Of a stretch of DNA of 64,000 bases, positions 47,332-58,477 are shown piece by piece. Source of the DNA: Guyanagaster necrorhizus (lineage: Eukaryota; Basidiomycota; Agaricomycetes; Agaricales; Physalacriaceae). Position 1 is the first letter of the stretch, and each line of letters starts with the position of its first letter. The notes beneath the pieces were generated by a model. It did no database searches and had not been told where the DNA came from. It saw nothing but the letters and a program-made list of their open reading frames with translations. The position numbers were made by a program, and so were the translations under genes. The stretch lies in NCBI RefSeq assembly GCF_019112545.1, contig NW_025064946.1, positions 96,852 through 160,851 of the forward strand, written 5' to 3'.

Positions 47332-49540
47332 TTACAAGTTCCGGGGAGTCGCCGTGATAGCCAGAGGATAGTTAAAGAGTGTCGTGCGCATGTTAAGAAT
47401 ACCATCCATGAACTTCTGCTGATCAAACGACTTCGGGAGGTCCATATCATAGGCTACCATTAGCTTGGCCACAGTGAGGTGAAGTTCCTGGTTAGCAAAG
47501 ACCTTGCCGAGGCAACTGAATGCACCTGTCAATTGCGTAAGTCGATCAACAAACAACCCCCATTATTGAATCAATGAAAAACGATAACACGAACCGTAGG
47601 AGAAACACAGCATGGCGTTCTTCTTCGTGATGGTCGCCGGACCGAGACCTTCGGGCTGCCATCTCTCAGGCAAGAATTCCATCGGCATGGGGTAGAAGTT
47701 TTCCGGGTCGGTCTGTTGGGTGTATGGGGGAACCGACTACATAACACTTTAAGACAATCTCTTCTTAACATTATGACCATCACTGTAACGTACCACTATG
47801 ATGTCCTCGGGGACGAATTCACCATCAATCATCGATCCTCCCTCGCCCACGACACGAGGTAGACCACCGAACGGTGTGCCAAGGCGCAAACCTTCCCAGA
47901 CGACACCATAGAGGTAGGGTAGATCGAGGAGTGCTTTGGGGTCGTCAATCTCATCGACGCTGTTAAAGTGAGCATCAAGTTCATCACGGAGTTTCTTGTA
48001 GACGGTGCGGTCACGGAGGAGGTAGAAGAGAAGTATCGTTAGCGTTCCACCGGTAGTGTCGGATCCTATAGGGGCATTCATTCATCAGACACAATTCCGG
48101 CAATGACCTTCATGTACACACCGGCAGCAATAGCAAAGGCAGAGTCAATATTGAGGTCTTCATCACCGAGACGCTCGCCACCCTTCTCCCCGAGCTAGAC
48201 GACGGTATGATGAAGCCGCAACAGCGCCCAAAAGAAAATAACTCGCCAAGTACGAGGCAATATCATCACCAGTGATGTGTTTACGGACATCCATGAGCTT
48301 CGTGGCAGTCCTTTCCAGAACGTGGAATTCATCAGAAGCAGGCAAGTTCCATGCAATGTCGAAGATGGAAGGGGCTTCACCGAGACTGTAGAGTAATAAT
48401 TAGGATGCATTCAGAGCGAACGGACATGTAGAATGGACTCACACTTCGAAGACAACTGTGGCGTTTTGAGCATTCTCAGAAACATCCTCCGGGTCACCGT
48501 TAGCCATAAGTTCCTGTGCAACCGTTGTTTAAAACTATAAGAATTGATCAAGTGGTACGCACGACATCGCTGGTTGCGCCAAAAGTCATCTCAGCCTGAA
48601 TACGGTATCAGCATACAGAAACACTAAAGAGGAACCATTTCGTGACCATCAAATCATACGCCCAGTGACGGATTATCTCAGACATGTCAATGACACCATC
48701 AGGACCGCGTCGCTTGTCCATGACCTTGATCATCTGCTTCGTCCGCTTATCAACGACAGCGAGAAGCTTGGGAAGCCTAAAATAGTTTGTGAATTCTTCG
48801 TTAGAAAAAAGGGGATAAATGAACATACGACTTGGCAATGAAAGCACCAGCCCACGCCTTCCTGCGAATGTTGTGCATTTCTCTCGAAGGGGTGAAGAAC
48901 AATCCCCCAACGGGGGCACGCCCCGGTCGGTACGCCATACTCTTGTTCATGCTCTGTGCGGTGGTATAAATCGGGTGGATAGCTTCATTAGAAGCAATGG
49001 AGAGTGTGTTGGGACCTGTCTAATGTCAGCTTCCCCATACGAAGCGTGAAAGAAGCCAGGCATACCGGTTCGCACGAATTTTCCGTACTTCTTATGCAGG
49101 TCCTTGATGATCAGGTAACGGTGACCGGTCGACACCATGTGCATGGCCTTCAACGACGTAACCTTGTAGAGGAAGGGACCAGGGAAGCGCCAGAGGGGAT
49201 GCAGAGGTGAGAGGCGGTAGGCAACGGCAAGCACAATCATCGTCCCCAAGAACGATGCGAGTCCGCCAGTCGCTATTCCCAAGGATTGGCTTACGCCCAG
49301 TTGCTTGTAAACACCTGTGCCGAAAAGCGACGCCCAAGTAAGAGCACAAACAACAACCGCGGTGTCTCCACGGTATTCATTACGGTTAAGATACAAAGTT
49401 GTAACCTGGAAAAATGTTGAGGGCACTGGATCTAATGGGGAAGACCAACGAGGACTTACTGCTCCTGTCGCTGCAGCAGCAGTGGAAACACCAGCGAGGT
49501 TGAAGGAAGGAGCCAATTCTTGCAAAGCGGACAAAGACAT
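47332..49540 (-). CDS. cytochrome P450 monooxygenase with several N-terminal hydrophobic segments
   Basis: ER-bound heme monooxygenase of the basidiomycete class with multiple N-terminal hydrophobic segments, often annotated as benzoate-4-monooxygenase-like. The N-terminus has hydrophobic stretches (TAVVVCALTWASLFGTGVY; ATGGLASFLGTMIVLAVAY), then LHPLWRFPGPFLYKVTSL and DLHKKYGKFVRTG. Internal exons give MTFGATSD, AAGSDTTGGTLTILLFYLL (I-helix), YGVVWEGLRLGTPFGGLPRV (ExxR in the K-helix), SVPPYTQQTDPENFYPMPME and PERW. The heme loop is FSYGAFSCLGK (FxxGxxxCxG), with the Cys ligand present. It ends FNYPLAITATPRNL. About ten introns. The start is the second of two in-frame ATGs (other at 49588), chosen because the upstream 16 residues look like leader sequence. 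No biosynthetic partners lie next to it. Confidence 0.92.
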
Positions 49541-50612
49541 GATGGTGATGGTTGGGTGAAGAAAGTGCTGGCTGAAACTCTGGCTCATGAAAAGGCAGAG
49601 TTAAAGCCGAGTCGGGTGCAGCGTACATGATCATAAACAGCGTAACGTAGGTCAGGGAAAATGATGCGTTCCACATTCGACAGCCTCCGGCAGTCTAGCT
49701 AAAGCCACGAAGCAGCGGTAAGACCCCGATAACAATTTCGCTTGTCGGGTTAGACAAATTTTGATACGTTCTATTCGCGTGATGACCTACGACTAATCTA
49801 TTAATAACGAGATGAGCTGCTTGATATAGGATTTTGACTAATGAATTGCTTACCATGTACCCTAAAATCCAACGTATTTAGTCATTCGAACAGTGAATTA
49901 GGGAGAGTAAATTGTCCCGTCACCGCAAAGGAATGACGGATCGGTGATCGAGTAACTTTCACATGCTGAAATCTGGTGGCTGTGTTCCGTGTACGTGCCT
50001 GCTTTTTCGCTCCGGCTACCGCAGTTGTGGCGTTAGATATTTCTGTAATCAACTTGGCAGAATTTCATCATGTGAAGGCCTTGCTGCAAGAGGTTGCTGT
50101 TCGTGATTCATTATTGAGATAAATGAGACTACCTGACTGCTTAAACAGTATAAGCCTGGCAGTGGTTGGGACGAAATCAGCCAATACCCCAGGTACCCTG
50201 CATTCCCAGGTTTTGACAAGTCGTTTCAACTTGGACAGATGGTGACGGCCGCCCCACTTGGAAAAAAACACAAGGTTTTGGGGATTAGTATAATTCCTAT
50301 GCATAGAATAAGCATACGACTGCTGTACAGTCCCAACGGGAGATAAAAGGCCTCACATTGGGAAATCCCCCGGATCTGCATGTCGCGGGGGATTGGGTTT
50401 AGAAAATTCTCCCGCGCTATATGTCCGTAAGAGCGAATTGACCACAGGACTAGAACACCACGAGTGAAAGCGATAGAAACCTAAAGGTAAAGATTCCCCG
50501 TGATTGCGATAAAAAAGTTACGGTCGACACAAATACAAGTGATTTGCGGTTAGATAGCACCGTTCAGTGTTGCGGCCGCTCGCCCGGCATGACATATACT
50601 GAAGTTTTGCTC
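49541..50612. other. intergenic region upstream of P450
   Basis: About 1.1 kb with the P450 promoter and the 3' flank of the kinesin-like pseudogene. No supported gene. Confidence 0.4.
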
Positions 50613-52928
50613 TCAGACTGACGCTGAGCCACGTCCACCCTCCAATCCCTTAGTCGCATTCAGATGGGCTTCACGCACATCAGTCTTCTCTTCGACAGCT
50701 TTCGCGATCGCAGCAGCTATAGTCGCGTCCCACTTTTCTAGGGTATGATATCCAATGGGGTCAATCATGAGCATAGGGTCATCATCCTCGACTCCATATC
50801 CTAACGTCCGTTTCGGCGCCTCTCCTGAAAATTCACATGTCAGTCAGTATGAACGCACGGAGGACGAATAACTTACCATGAGCTTGCATCTTGACCTTCT
50901 TCCGGGTCTTCATGGTCTGCGTCCTGGCCCTAGTCTTGGCGCTCATTATTGGATAGAAAAATTGTCCGATAAACTTCTGCAGCCCTGTTTTTCAGAAGTT
51001 CCATATCTCCAGCCCCTTCGGTCTGCGCAGAGAGACAACGCTCGACGGATTCCGTCGTATACAGTGCGCCAAGACTCCGAGCGGTGTACCCCCCAGGACA
51101 TACTTTGTCAATATCCAAACCCAGATCCAAACCCTCAGTAGATTCTTCCAGGGACGCGAAAGTAGTGGCAGCTTTCCTCGCCTGGCCCTTCTTCTTAGCT
51201 ATGCGCTTCGCAAACTCGTTGGTTAGCCATGCATGTGTCAGCACCCGGTCCCACGTAGTCTTCGAAATCATACGCGAGGAGGCCGCGCAGTTTGACCGGT
51301 ACTGTGCGGAATGGGGTTGCATATGAGAGCGTGTTGGTGCTACGAATGATAGCCCAGCTGTGCGGGGAGACATGCGCAATGATGACGGTTTCCGACGGCT
51401 GACGGGATTCAACGTCAAAGATAGGTTTCAGCAACATGGTTAGCTTATTTGAACGCCAGGGTATATACACAGATCCGTCTTCAGTCGCCATCTAGGTTTT
51501 GGCGCGGACAGACTCTTTGAGATTCATGAAGCTTTCATTGTTCTCGTGGGACTCTTTCATGCGCTGCTTTTCGTGAGCTTTGGAGTCTTCGCAGCGCTCA
51601 CTCCCTGCTAAACTTAAGTAAAATCAGTAATTCTTTTCATATGATGCCAACTAATGCAGCTTACTCGAAGAGGATAAGCCATCCATCTTCGGCGTACGGT
51701 AAAGACTTATTCTTGATATGGGTGTTGAGAACAGCATGGCTGCCGCTACTAGCTGCATTTCGGAGAATAGCACTGGTGCGCCGGTGCGACGGAGAAGATG
51801 TGATAAGGTCCTCAAGCTCTTTAGACGTGCGGACGATCGTGGAAATAAGCCTTGGCCTAACATTCCCAGCTTTGTCCTCGTGGATGGCGATGTTGTTACG
51901 CACAACATTTCCCGACGCGTCCATTTGTCGCTCGGCTCAACTAAATCCGTCGCGTATTTCCCCAAGAGTTCGGAGAATGTCACGCTGAACTCAAAATAAT
52001 CCTCTTCATTTTTGCCATAGGAAAGGCGGGAGCCAATGATACGAGCGGCGTCAAAGAGATCTCGCGCGATACGTGACTCGATTCCTCCATGGTGTATGTT
52101 TTTCCACTGCTTGTTTGACCGTAAGCGAGAATGCATCCGACGCCACCGGATAATGCCAGATGGAGGAGCTGTACATGTTGTCAATGAGGTTTCTCAGAAC
52201 ACGAGAACACATGCATCAATGGCAGGGTCGGTGAGTTAATTAGGCCCGGAAACTGACATCTCAGAGCTCCTTATCAAGTCCCAGGCCTAAAAAACCTTCC
52301 CAACAACGCGATAAAGAAGTTCTTCACTTGGACTTGGATCTTTTTCCCGTGGTAATGGTTATATTGAGCTTGTATAATTCTTGCAAGAAGCCAGAACATG
52401 TCAGATTTCCTGGCCTAAAAACAGACCGGCCTTGCCATGAGGCCTTGCAAAAGTATACGCACGTCGTTAGCAAATGACAGTTAGCTGATATACTTCTTCA
52501 TTCGTCGTATCCGGCCCAAAGGTAAGGTCAGCGATGTATTCCTTGTGTGCGAGCGTAAATCCAGACCACTGCCCGGAATTGTTAGCCGTCAGGACTAGCA
52601 CCAGCAAAAAAGCGGGGAACGCACCTTCATTCCAGGTACATGAGCAACAAAGACACCCGGCTCAGCGCTCTCGACGGTGACGCCTATGCATGCCTCGACT
52701 GGCACGTCATCCTCCCCGTCCATAGGAATCAATTTGAATTTACCGGCAGCTTCGCCAAGTAGCGGAGGACGCGTTCGAAACGCGACAATGTCTCGGTGGT
52801 TTGGTGATATCTTCGAATGGCACGCTGAATCCCATCGCTGGCGGCTGCTCTGCTAGCCATTCTTCGAGGAGACTACGAAAATGGGTCAGTTGAGCCGTCG
52901 TGAGAGTCGCAGACCGTGACGTCGCCAT
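50613..52928 (-). pseudogene. kinesin-like motor gene, multiply frameshifted
   Basis: Microtubule-motor homologue with an extra N-terminal region. It begins MATSRSATLTTAQLTHFRSL, LEEWLAEQPPAMGFSVPFED, then changes frame into TETLSRFERVLRYLAKLP and again into KFKLIPMDGEDDVPVEACIG. The motor part shows CILAYGQTSSGKTYTM (P-loop intact), then a shift into SRIARDLFDAARIIGSRL, another shift into NIAIHEDKAGNVRPRLISTI, and SAILRNAASSGSHAVL, where the switch I SSRSH motif reads SSGSH. Switch II is not readable in frame. TAG follows ESVRAKT (near 51490), before YIPWRSNKLTMLLKPIFDVE. A further shift near 51260 leads to THAWLTNEFAKRIAKKKGQA and an end LEGGRGSASV. At least four frame changes and one stop make it non-functional. 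Confidence 0.75.
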
Positions 52929-55343
52929 TGGTAGATAAGAGGTTAGGAATATCTCTGCGCCATTTGTTTTTCCAGGGTCAAGGTATCGTAACCCGAGCTT
53001 CTTGTCAATATCAACCCAAAAATGAGAATATATGCGGCAGCAAGGGCGATTATTCAGCACTCATGGTCGTTGAAGGTAGGCGAGGTACAAATGATGGCAA
53101 ACGCGGCTCCGCGCCTTCAACGTCATCGCTTACCGTTACCGCCACCATCATCAAATCTCGGAGATTCCTGCCACTCGCGTTGAGCAAGGCCAGTGTTTGA
53201 GGACAGCGTGGGCAAGCTCCATTAACGAAAAGATTCGACGAAGACATTGGCGGGAGCATCTCCAACTCCCCTCTGGCCGGCAGCAGCCTTGCAGTTGCGT
53301 CCTGATTCCTTCACGTAACGATGGTAATTCAACTTCGCCACGACGCCGTATTCTCCTGGGATCTTGATTAGAGACAGACGCCTCCAATTCCTCTGGATCA
53401 CTCCGAAGGTAACGCCAGGATATCCCTTCTGCTGTGAAATTTGGTACCGTACTCGGCTCACCAGGCTGTAACTTGTCATGTCCACCGCTCCAATTCACTC
53501 ACGTCTGCGTCAGTGACTCAGGGTGCTGCAACGACAGTAGAGGCTGAACGAAATATCCGGATTGACAACAGGTTCCAAAAATTGGTGGTTGGTGCGCTTC
53601 GCGGGATTGGCTATCTATCTTTCCCTCGCAATACATACACACCCGGCCTCCTCGTTCCCTTGGGCGCATCTCCGTAGACTCAAGAAACCGAGGAAACCGA
53701 GCTATGTCTTCCTGTTAATGTTTCCTGCTCCTGCACGCACAGATATACAGCTTGGGGAATACTGGGGATACCGCGATACGACTGTCAATCATGCCGCAAA
53801 AATATATACTCCCCTCTTCTCCGTCTGCTAGCATTTTATGACATTTATTACATTCAGATGACCTGAACTCTATCATTCTTCAACTCTGCTTGGCCAACCA
53901 CTGATTCTCAGGACATTTTTTGGTTTAAGAAAAATGTTCTCGAACCTTTTGCGAACATATCGTCCACGACTGACAGATGTCCAATACGCCTGGTAAACAG
54001 ACAATTTTTTTATCGAGGCACCACAGAAAAATCTGTCGATAATCCTGACGCATTTTGTTGTAGACGAAAGCTTTCTATATTCCAATTAGTCTTCCTTGCT
54101 AGTCAGCTGCCAGGAGTACAAGATTTTTCTCGGTGGCAATGGAGAATCCTTGAAGCGCTTTTCTGTTTTACTACTACTTGTATCTTCTTTCCGATGGGGA
54201 CGGCGAGACCCAAGAAGAGCCATTTACACGTGCTGAAAAAGCAGTCATCTTTGATTGCCTGCTTGCACCACACTATATTTTTCGACTTCCTTGTTGATGT
54301 CAAATGTAGCGCAGCAGTCTTTTTGTGGTTAGCGTCCCTCATGGGTGTGTTTCTTCACTCTTCACAGAGAAACATGCACTGAAAGTCCCACAGTACTTGT
54401 AAACGTGTTCTGAAGCTGCGCTGCTAACGTAGCCCGCACGCAGGCTCCCATCTATAACCTATACTTCTTGCTGTCGCATTTTATCACGTTCAGCATGTCC
54501 AGCGAATGGGTCTGGAACGCCAAGCGCGACATCAGCAAGACAGACCCTGCGCCAGTGCCAATCATACAAGCCGCCTGGCACCTCTGAATTTGTCCTCGAT
54601 CTTCCTCCACTCCAGCGGCGGTCTGTCTAGCCACCCTAGGCGGGAACAAAGCGAAGACAGTACGCGTACGAGATCCCTGAAAGAATCCCCCAGCTGAAGT
54701 GGGATCAATTTCATACCCTTACTTCTCTGCAGCGTGATTTCTGTTCAAGAAGTTGCAACTCGACATCACGCCCGGAGTCTTAGCGTAAAGCCGCTACGGG
54801 TCCGAAATACCGACGCATGAACCTTTCAGAGCGGAGCAAACGTCCGACTGAGCTCCATTCCAGGTTCAACGGGTTGACACTTGAGCTGACGTCGGGGTAC
54901 GAAGGGCTTTCCAACAAATGATGGTGGGCTTTGCGAGTCTGTCGTATCGACAAGCGTTCTGGATCGACAGCCTTTGTTACTGAAGGCAGCTTAAACTTAT
55001 CGTCTAACGACTCGGAGGTTAACCGTGATAGAAAGCTTTTATTTTCCAAAGGATTGGCAAATGGGAGAACTGTCAACTGTTCTTGAAAAACGGACAGAGG
55101 CATCACGAGAGGGGATCGTATAGCCTCCGGGGATATGAGAGGATGCGAGATACAGAACTAGGAGTGTTCTCGGAAATAGACACAACATCCGTACAGCCAA
55201 CACACGAGATAATCGATATCAGTGTCTGAAAGAGAACGAAGACATATACGAAGTTAACGACGAAAATTCTTGTCATAGAGCGAGACACAAGTAAAAAGAA
55301 CAACCACGTTGAGGAAAAGCCATTGAAAAAAGTTATGTACCGT
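52929..55343. other. decay zone with unexplained coding-like fragments
   Basis: About 2.4 kb. Minus-strand frames at 53050-53500 overlap each other; two of them read EGISWRYLRSDPEELEASVS and GRNLRDLMMVAVTVSDDVEG. These look protein-like and may be remnants of one frameshifted gene lying just upstream of the kinesin relic. From 53670 to 54450 nothing is recognisable. A plus-strand start MSSEWVWNAKRDISKTDP near 54495 stops after 30 codons. Confidence 0.3.
54780..55106 (-). CDS. possible hypothetical protein, 108 codons
   Basis: A single frame beginning MMPLSVFQEQLTVLPFANPL and ending RSERFMRRYFGPVAALR. Hydrophilic, with a Ser-rich middle (PSYPDVSSSVNPLNLEWSSV). The frame stays open for a few codons upstream of its ATG, so it might be the last exon of a longer gene. 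No family recognised, and the region around it is decayed. Confidence 0.25.
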   Translation of the reverse strand: MMPLSVFQEQLTVLPFANPLENKSFLSRLTSESLDDKFKLPSVTKAVDPERLSIRQTRKAHHHLLESPSYPDVSSSVNPLNLEWSSVGRLLRSERFMRRYFGPVAALR

Positions 55344-55468
55344 CACGTGACTCTAAATTCTGACGTTCGGTTACCGGCTCGCATCGCGATCCATGAACCA
55401 CCCACCACCACTACCTTACGATTACCGTCCGCCTCTCGACGGCTCTACGTCATACAGCAAAAGCTGCA
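55344..55468 (+). promoter_or_regulatory. upstream module of dead copy C with CACGTG box
   Basis: An A6 run, then CGTCACGTGAC (box at 55344-55349), then GCATCGCGATCC. The box ends 119 bases before the ATG of copy C. Same order and spacing as for copies A and B, although the copy itself is dead. Confidence 0.5.
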
Positions 55469-57050
55469 ATGTCTTAGTTTAACTTTATAGTATCGTGTGC
55501 AACAGAGTGGCCCACTGAGATGCATAACTTGGTCTGCTTACTTGACTCTTCAATACCCTCACGACTCGTCAACGGTCCATGCCGAGGTATCTCTTCTAAT
55601 GCCTTTTCTTTCCTCGAGGAGTTCAAGAATATCATTTCGTGCAGGAACTCATAGACTTCCTCTGGAAGGACTGGATATTTTGAAGTCCCTTCGACCGTTA
55701 GTGAGCTCAAAGCTCTTCTACGCGTCGAATGATATTGCTAAGCAGTCAACGATACTTTTTCGGTCTTTGCTGATTCTCTCTCTGGCCTTTGTCTATTATG
55801 ATAGGACATATGCAATATGGATGTGAACGAAATAAAGTTAGATTCCACTCGCTAATGAAATAGCGAAGATATTCAACAGCCGAAGCCAGTTAAGAAGGTG
55901 GAACGTGTTGAGAAACGACCTTCTTCAACATTTGCCCAGTCATCTAACGTTCCCTTTGATGCCCATGTCCTCGCCCCTTGTCGACACCCGAACTCTGTTG
56001 CTCTCCCGTACCTTTGTGTCACCGATGAAGAAGACGGTTTCAGCCTAATGAGCGGTGCGGAGAATTGCTGAGCCTGTTATTGGAATTATCATATCAAAAA
56101 CAGGGTTCGTGGGCCGGGTGGTGCTCGGTTGGCTTGACAAAGTACGGGCCGACCCTGATGTTCTAGTGCGTCGGCTTTTCCTGACTCATGATCACCACTG
56201 ACTGAATTTGAATAGCCCGCAGATCGTTTTGCGCGCAGGGACGGTACGTGTACGACCTTACCGACCCCTATTAGTGCTCTCAAATTTGCTTAATTTATCA
56301 TTCCCCTTAGCGTGCATGTCGAGGGAATCGTGGCCCAAAGCCAAACTCCGACGTTCAAACGACTTTCGTGGAGATCAGATACCATCGATGATGACAGTTG
56401 GGGTTCCGAAGAACAATGGGAACAAAGCATTGTTAATTGGCTAAATACGGTTCAAAGATGGTAGGCATATCTTCATTGGGCCCTTTGTTGTGCCTCATAT
56501 ATGTAACAGCAATGTATACTACAGGGGATCCTCTGCTTCTTTCCCAGCTCAAAACTGTTCATTCACCTTGGCTGATTCCCAGCAGCATGAGAGGTGGTCT
56601 CCCTCTAAGGTCTGCACCCTGTCTGAGGTGTTCTACGTCTGTAGATAGCGAAAGCGACGGAGCCTGCTCTATTTCAATTTGATATTGATCTCGCGTATAA
56701 CATTGCCTGGGAGCTACAGGTTCGCAGACCCCATCGGATAGAGCGTCTGCTCAACCTGCAGAATGTGGAAGGCAAGGGTGAGTAACTATTGCCCATACTC
56801 TCCTGAATTTTCCTCTCATTATTTTGCAGAACACATCAGACGGATGGTGGGCCTTCCAATAATGGAAAGACTGACGACCGTTCGAAGGGCACAGAAACGT
56901 TCTCTTGTTCAGAGTACGTCATTTCTTTTTGATCTTTAGAAAGCTTTGGATGCTGATACGTAGTTGTCAGACTCGCTGCGAAGTCCTCTATGCAGAGCTC
57001 TCTTTCTCAAGCTACACCCATTGCCGCAAAGACATCAGTGGGGTCAACAT
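55469..57050 (+). pseudogene. copy C of the copy-A family, dead relic
   Basis: Homologous to copies A and B from the start codon to the SYAHDRK-equivalent region. The third codon is already a stop (ATG TCT TAG), although the following bases still encode TEWPTEMHNLVCLLDSSIPS. Further homology: DAHVLAPCRHPNSVALPYLC-like sequence near 55965, a nearly unchanged block around GFVGRVVLGWLDKV (56107-56145), a run matching VEGIVAQCQTPTFKRVSWRS near 56310-56380, and the TDGGSSN block near 56840. Stops, frame changes and a missing acidic linker break the frame throughout. Homology ends near 57050, well before the part that would hold the ExK and QxxxY residues. Confidence 0.75.
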
Positions 57051-58477
57051 CACCGCAAATCGAGGAAGAGCAGGAAGGATTGAGCGCGTTGACACTGACA
57101 GTCGTGATGATCATGAAGCGTGCGGCAGTCACGTGTCATTGGACGCGACGCGTCCTTAGCCGAGGCATAATGATACCCGGTACTAACCTCCGAAATCCTG
57201 CCTCTCCTTCTGAAATTCCTCGCTTTGCATCTAGTAGCCAGTTCTAGTCGCGATGGTCGACAAAGAGGGGGATACTTGCTAAATCATGCTGCTTGCCCTG
57301 AATCCACCAACTAGTACATGCGATGGACACGATACCACGGATCTCCGACCCCATCGTGGCTGCCGCGAATGATGTGCAGAAAAACTTTGGCCACAGCGAT
57401 CCGCTGAACGGCTGCCTGTACAAACTGGGGTTTCCGAAGAGGACGCAGTCAAGACAAGACCTCTTACCTGCGGAGTACCTTCACGGCCTTATCTTAGGCT
57501 CTGGATGAATGTTCTTTCCTGATTATTCCCAACGTTGAAGTTCAGCGGTGCGACGCCGGAGTATCAAATCCCCGGCACATAAGGCCTTGTTTTCCTCGTC
57601 TCCACTGGCTGCGCGGATATAACGCCGAGATTATTTAGTAATCCCGGTACGGTCAGCAAATCGTCAACATAACAATTGGGTCCAACTTCTCTGCAAAGAG
57701 GGAGCAAGCTGTGCCGGTCTGACAAAGATCAAGTGTATAGTAAGCTACCGGATAGCTATCCGTGCGCGCGAGACCTCGCTTTGATATATAAAGGTATCCT
57801 CTCTCTCATTCATTTCCGAGTCTCGGTGCCCTTAATCGTAGTATATCAAGGGTCTGCTGACGGAATCGTTATTTTGGACTGGATGTGCCATGGATGGTTC
57901 CCAGTCCAATTGTGGTATGTCGCCGTTTTCCTGTGAAATTTTCGAGGAACAAGTTACTTGGGTCTTTCTTGGTGGTTTGATCTGCCATGGCCATGGCCCT
58001 GCGCAGCTCCTTGAACATGACGATACTCATCATTCTCAGTGGACAACCGTCGGGATTCAGAAAAATTGCCGTGACAGGCTATTCGTTCGCTCAGACTGCA
58101 CGAGATTGTAATCAGTCCCATGGTAATGAATACTCTCCGTCGAATGTTCTCTATCGAAGCAGGGGCGCCTCGAGGATCCAATTGCTGCCGGTCCTCAATT
58201 AAATGGAGAGTTCCGGGCTGCGTGGTTTTCAGGATTTCTGCTTGCCAGTGGACCGTAATATCTCCTCTATTCCTGGTAGGATATGTGTAGTGGCTACAGT
58301 CAAGTAACGATCAGTATTGAAAACCCTTTGAAATTTGATCCCGTCTGGAAATAACGTGAACTTGTGACCGTATCCCGAAATCGTCATTTCGAACTCGGAA
58401 TTGATCCACATGGTTCGTTGGGACTCTTCTTTTTCACTGTCTGTTTCGAGTTGTTCTTACATCCTCGTCCGTATGTG
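57051..58477. other. intergenic/decay region
   Basis: About 1.4 kb after copy C. Short frames (for example 57323-57508 +, starting MDTIPRISDPIVAAANDVQK) show no family resemblance. A TATATAAA sequence lies near 57786. The last part is the promoter of the following gene. Confidence 0.35.
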
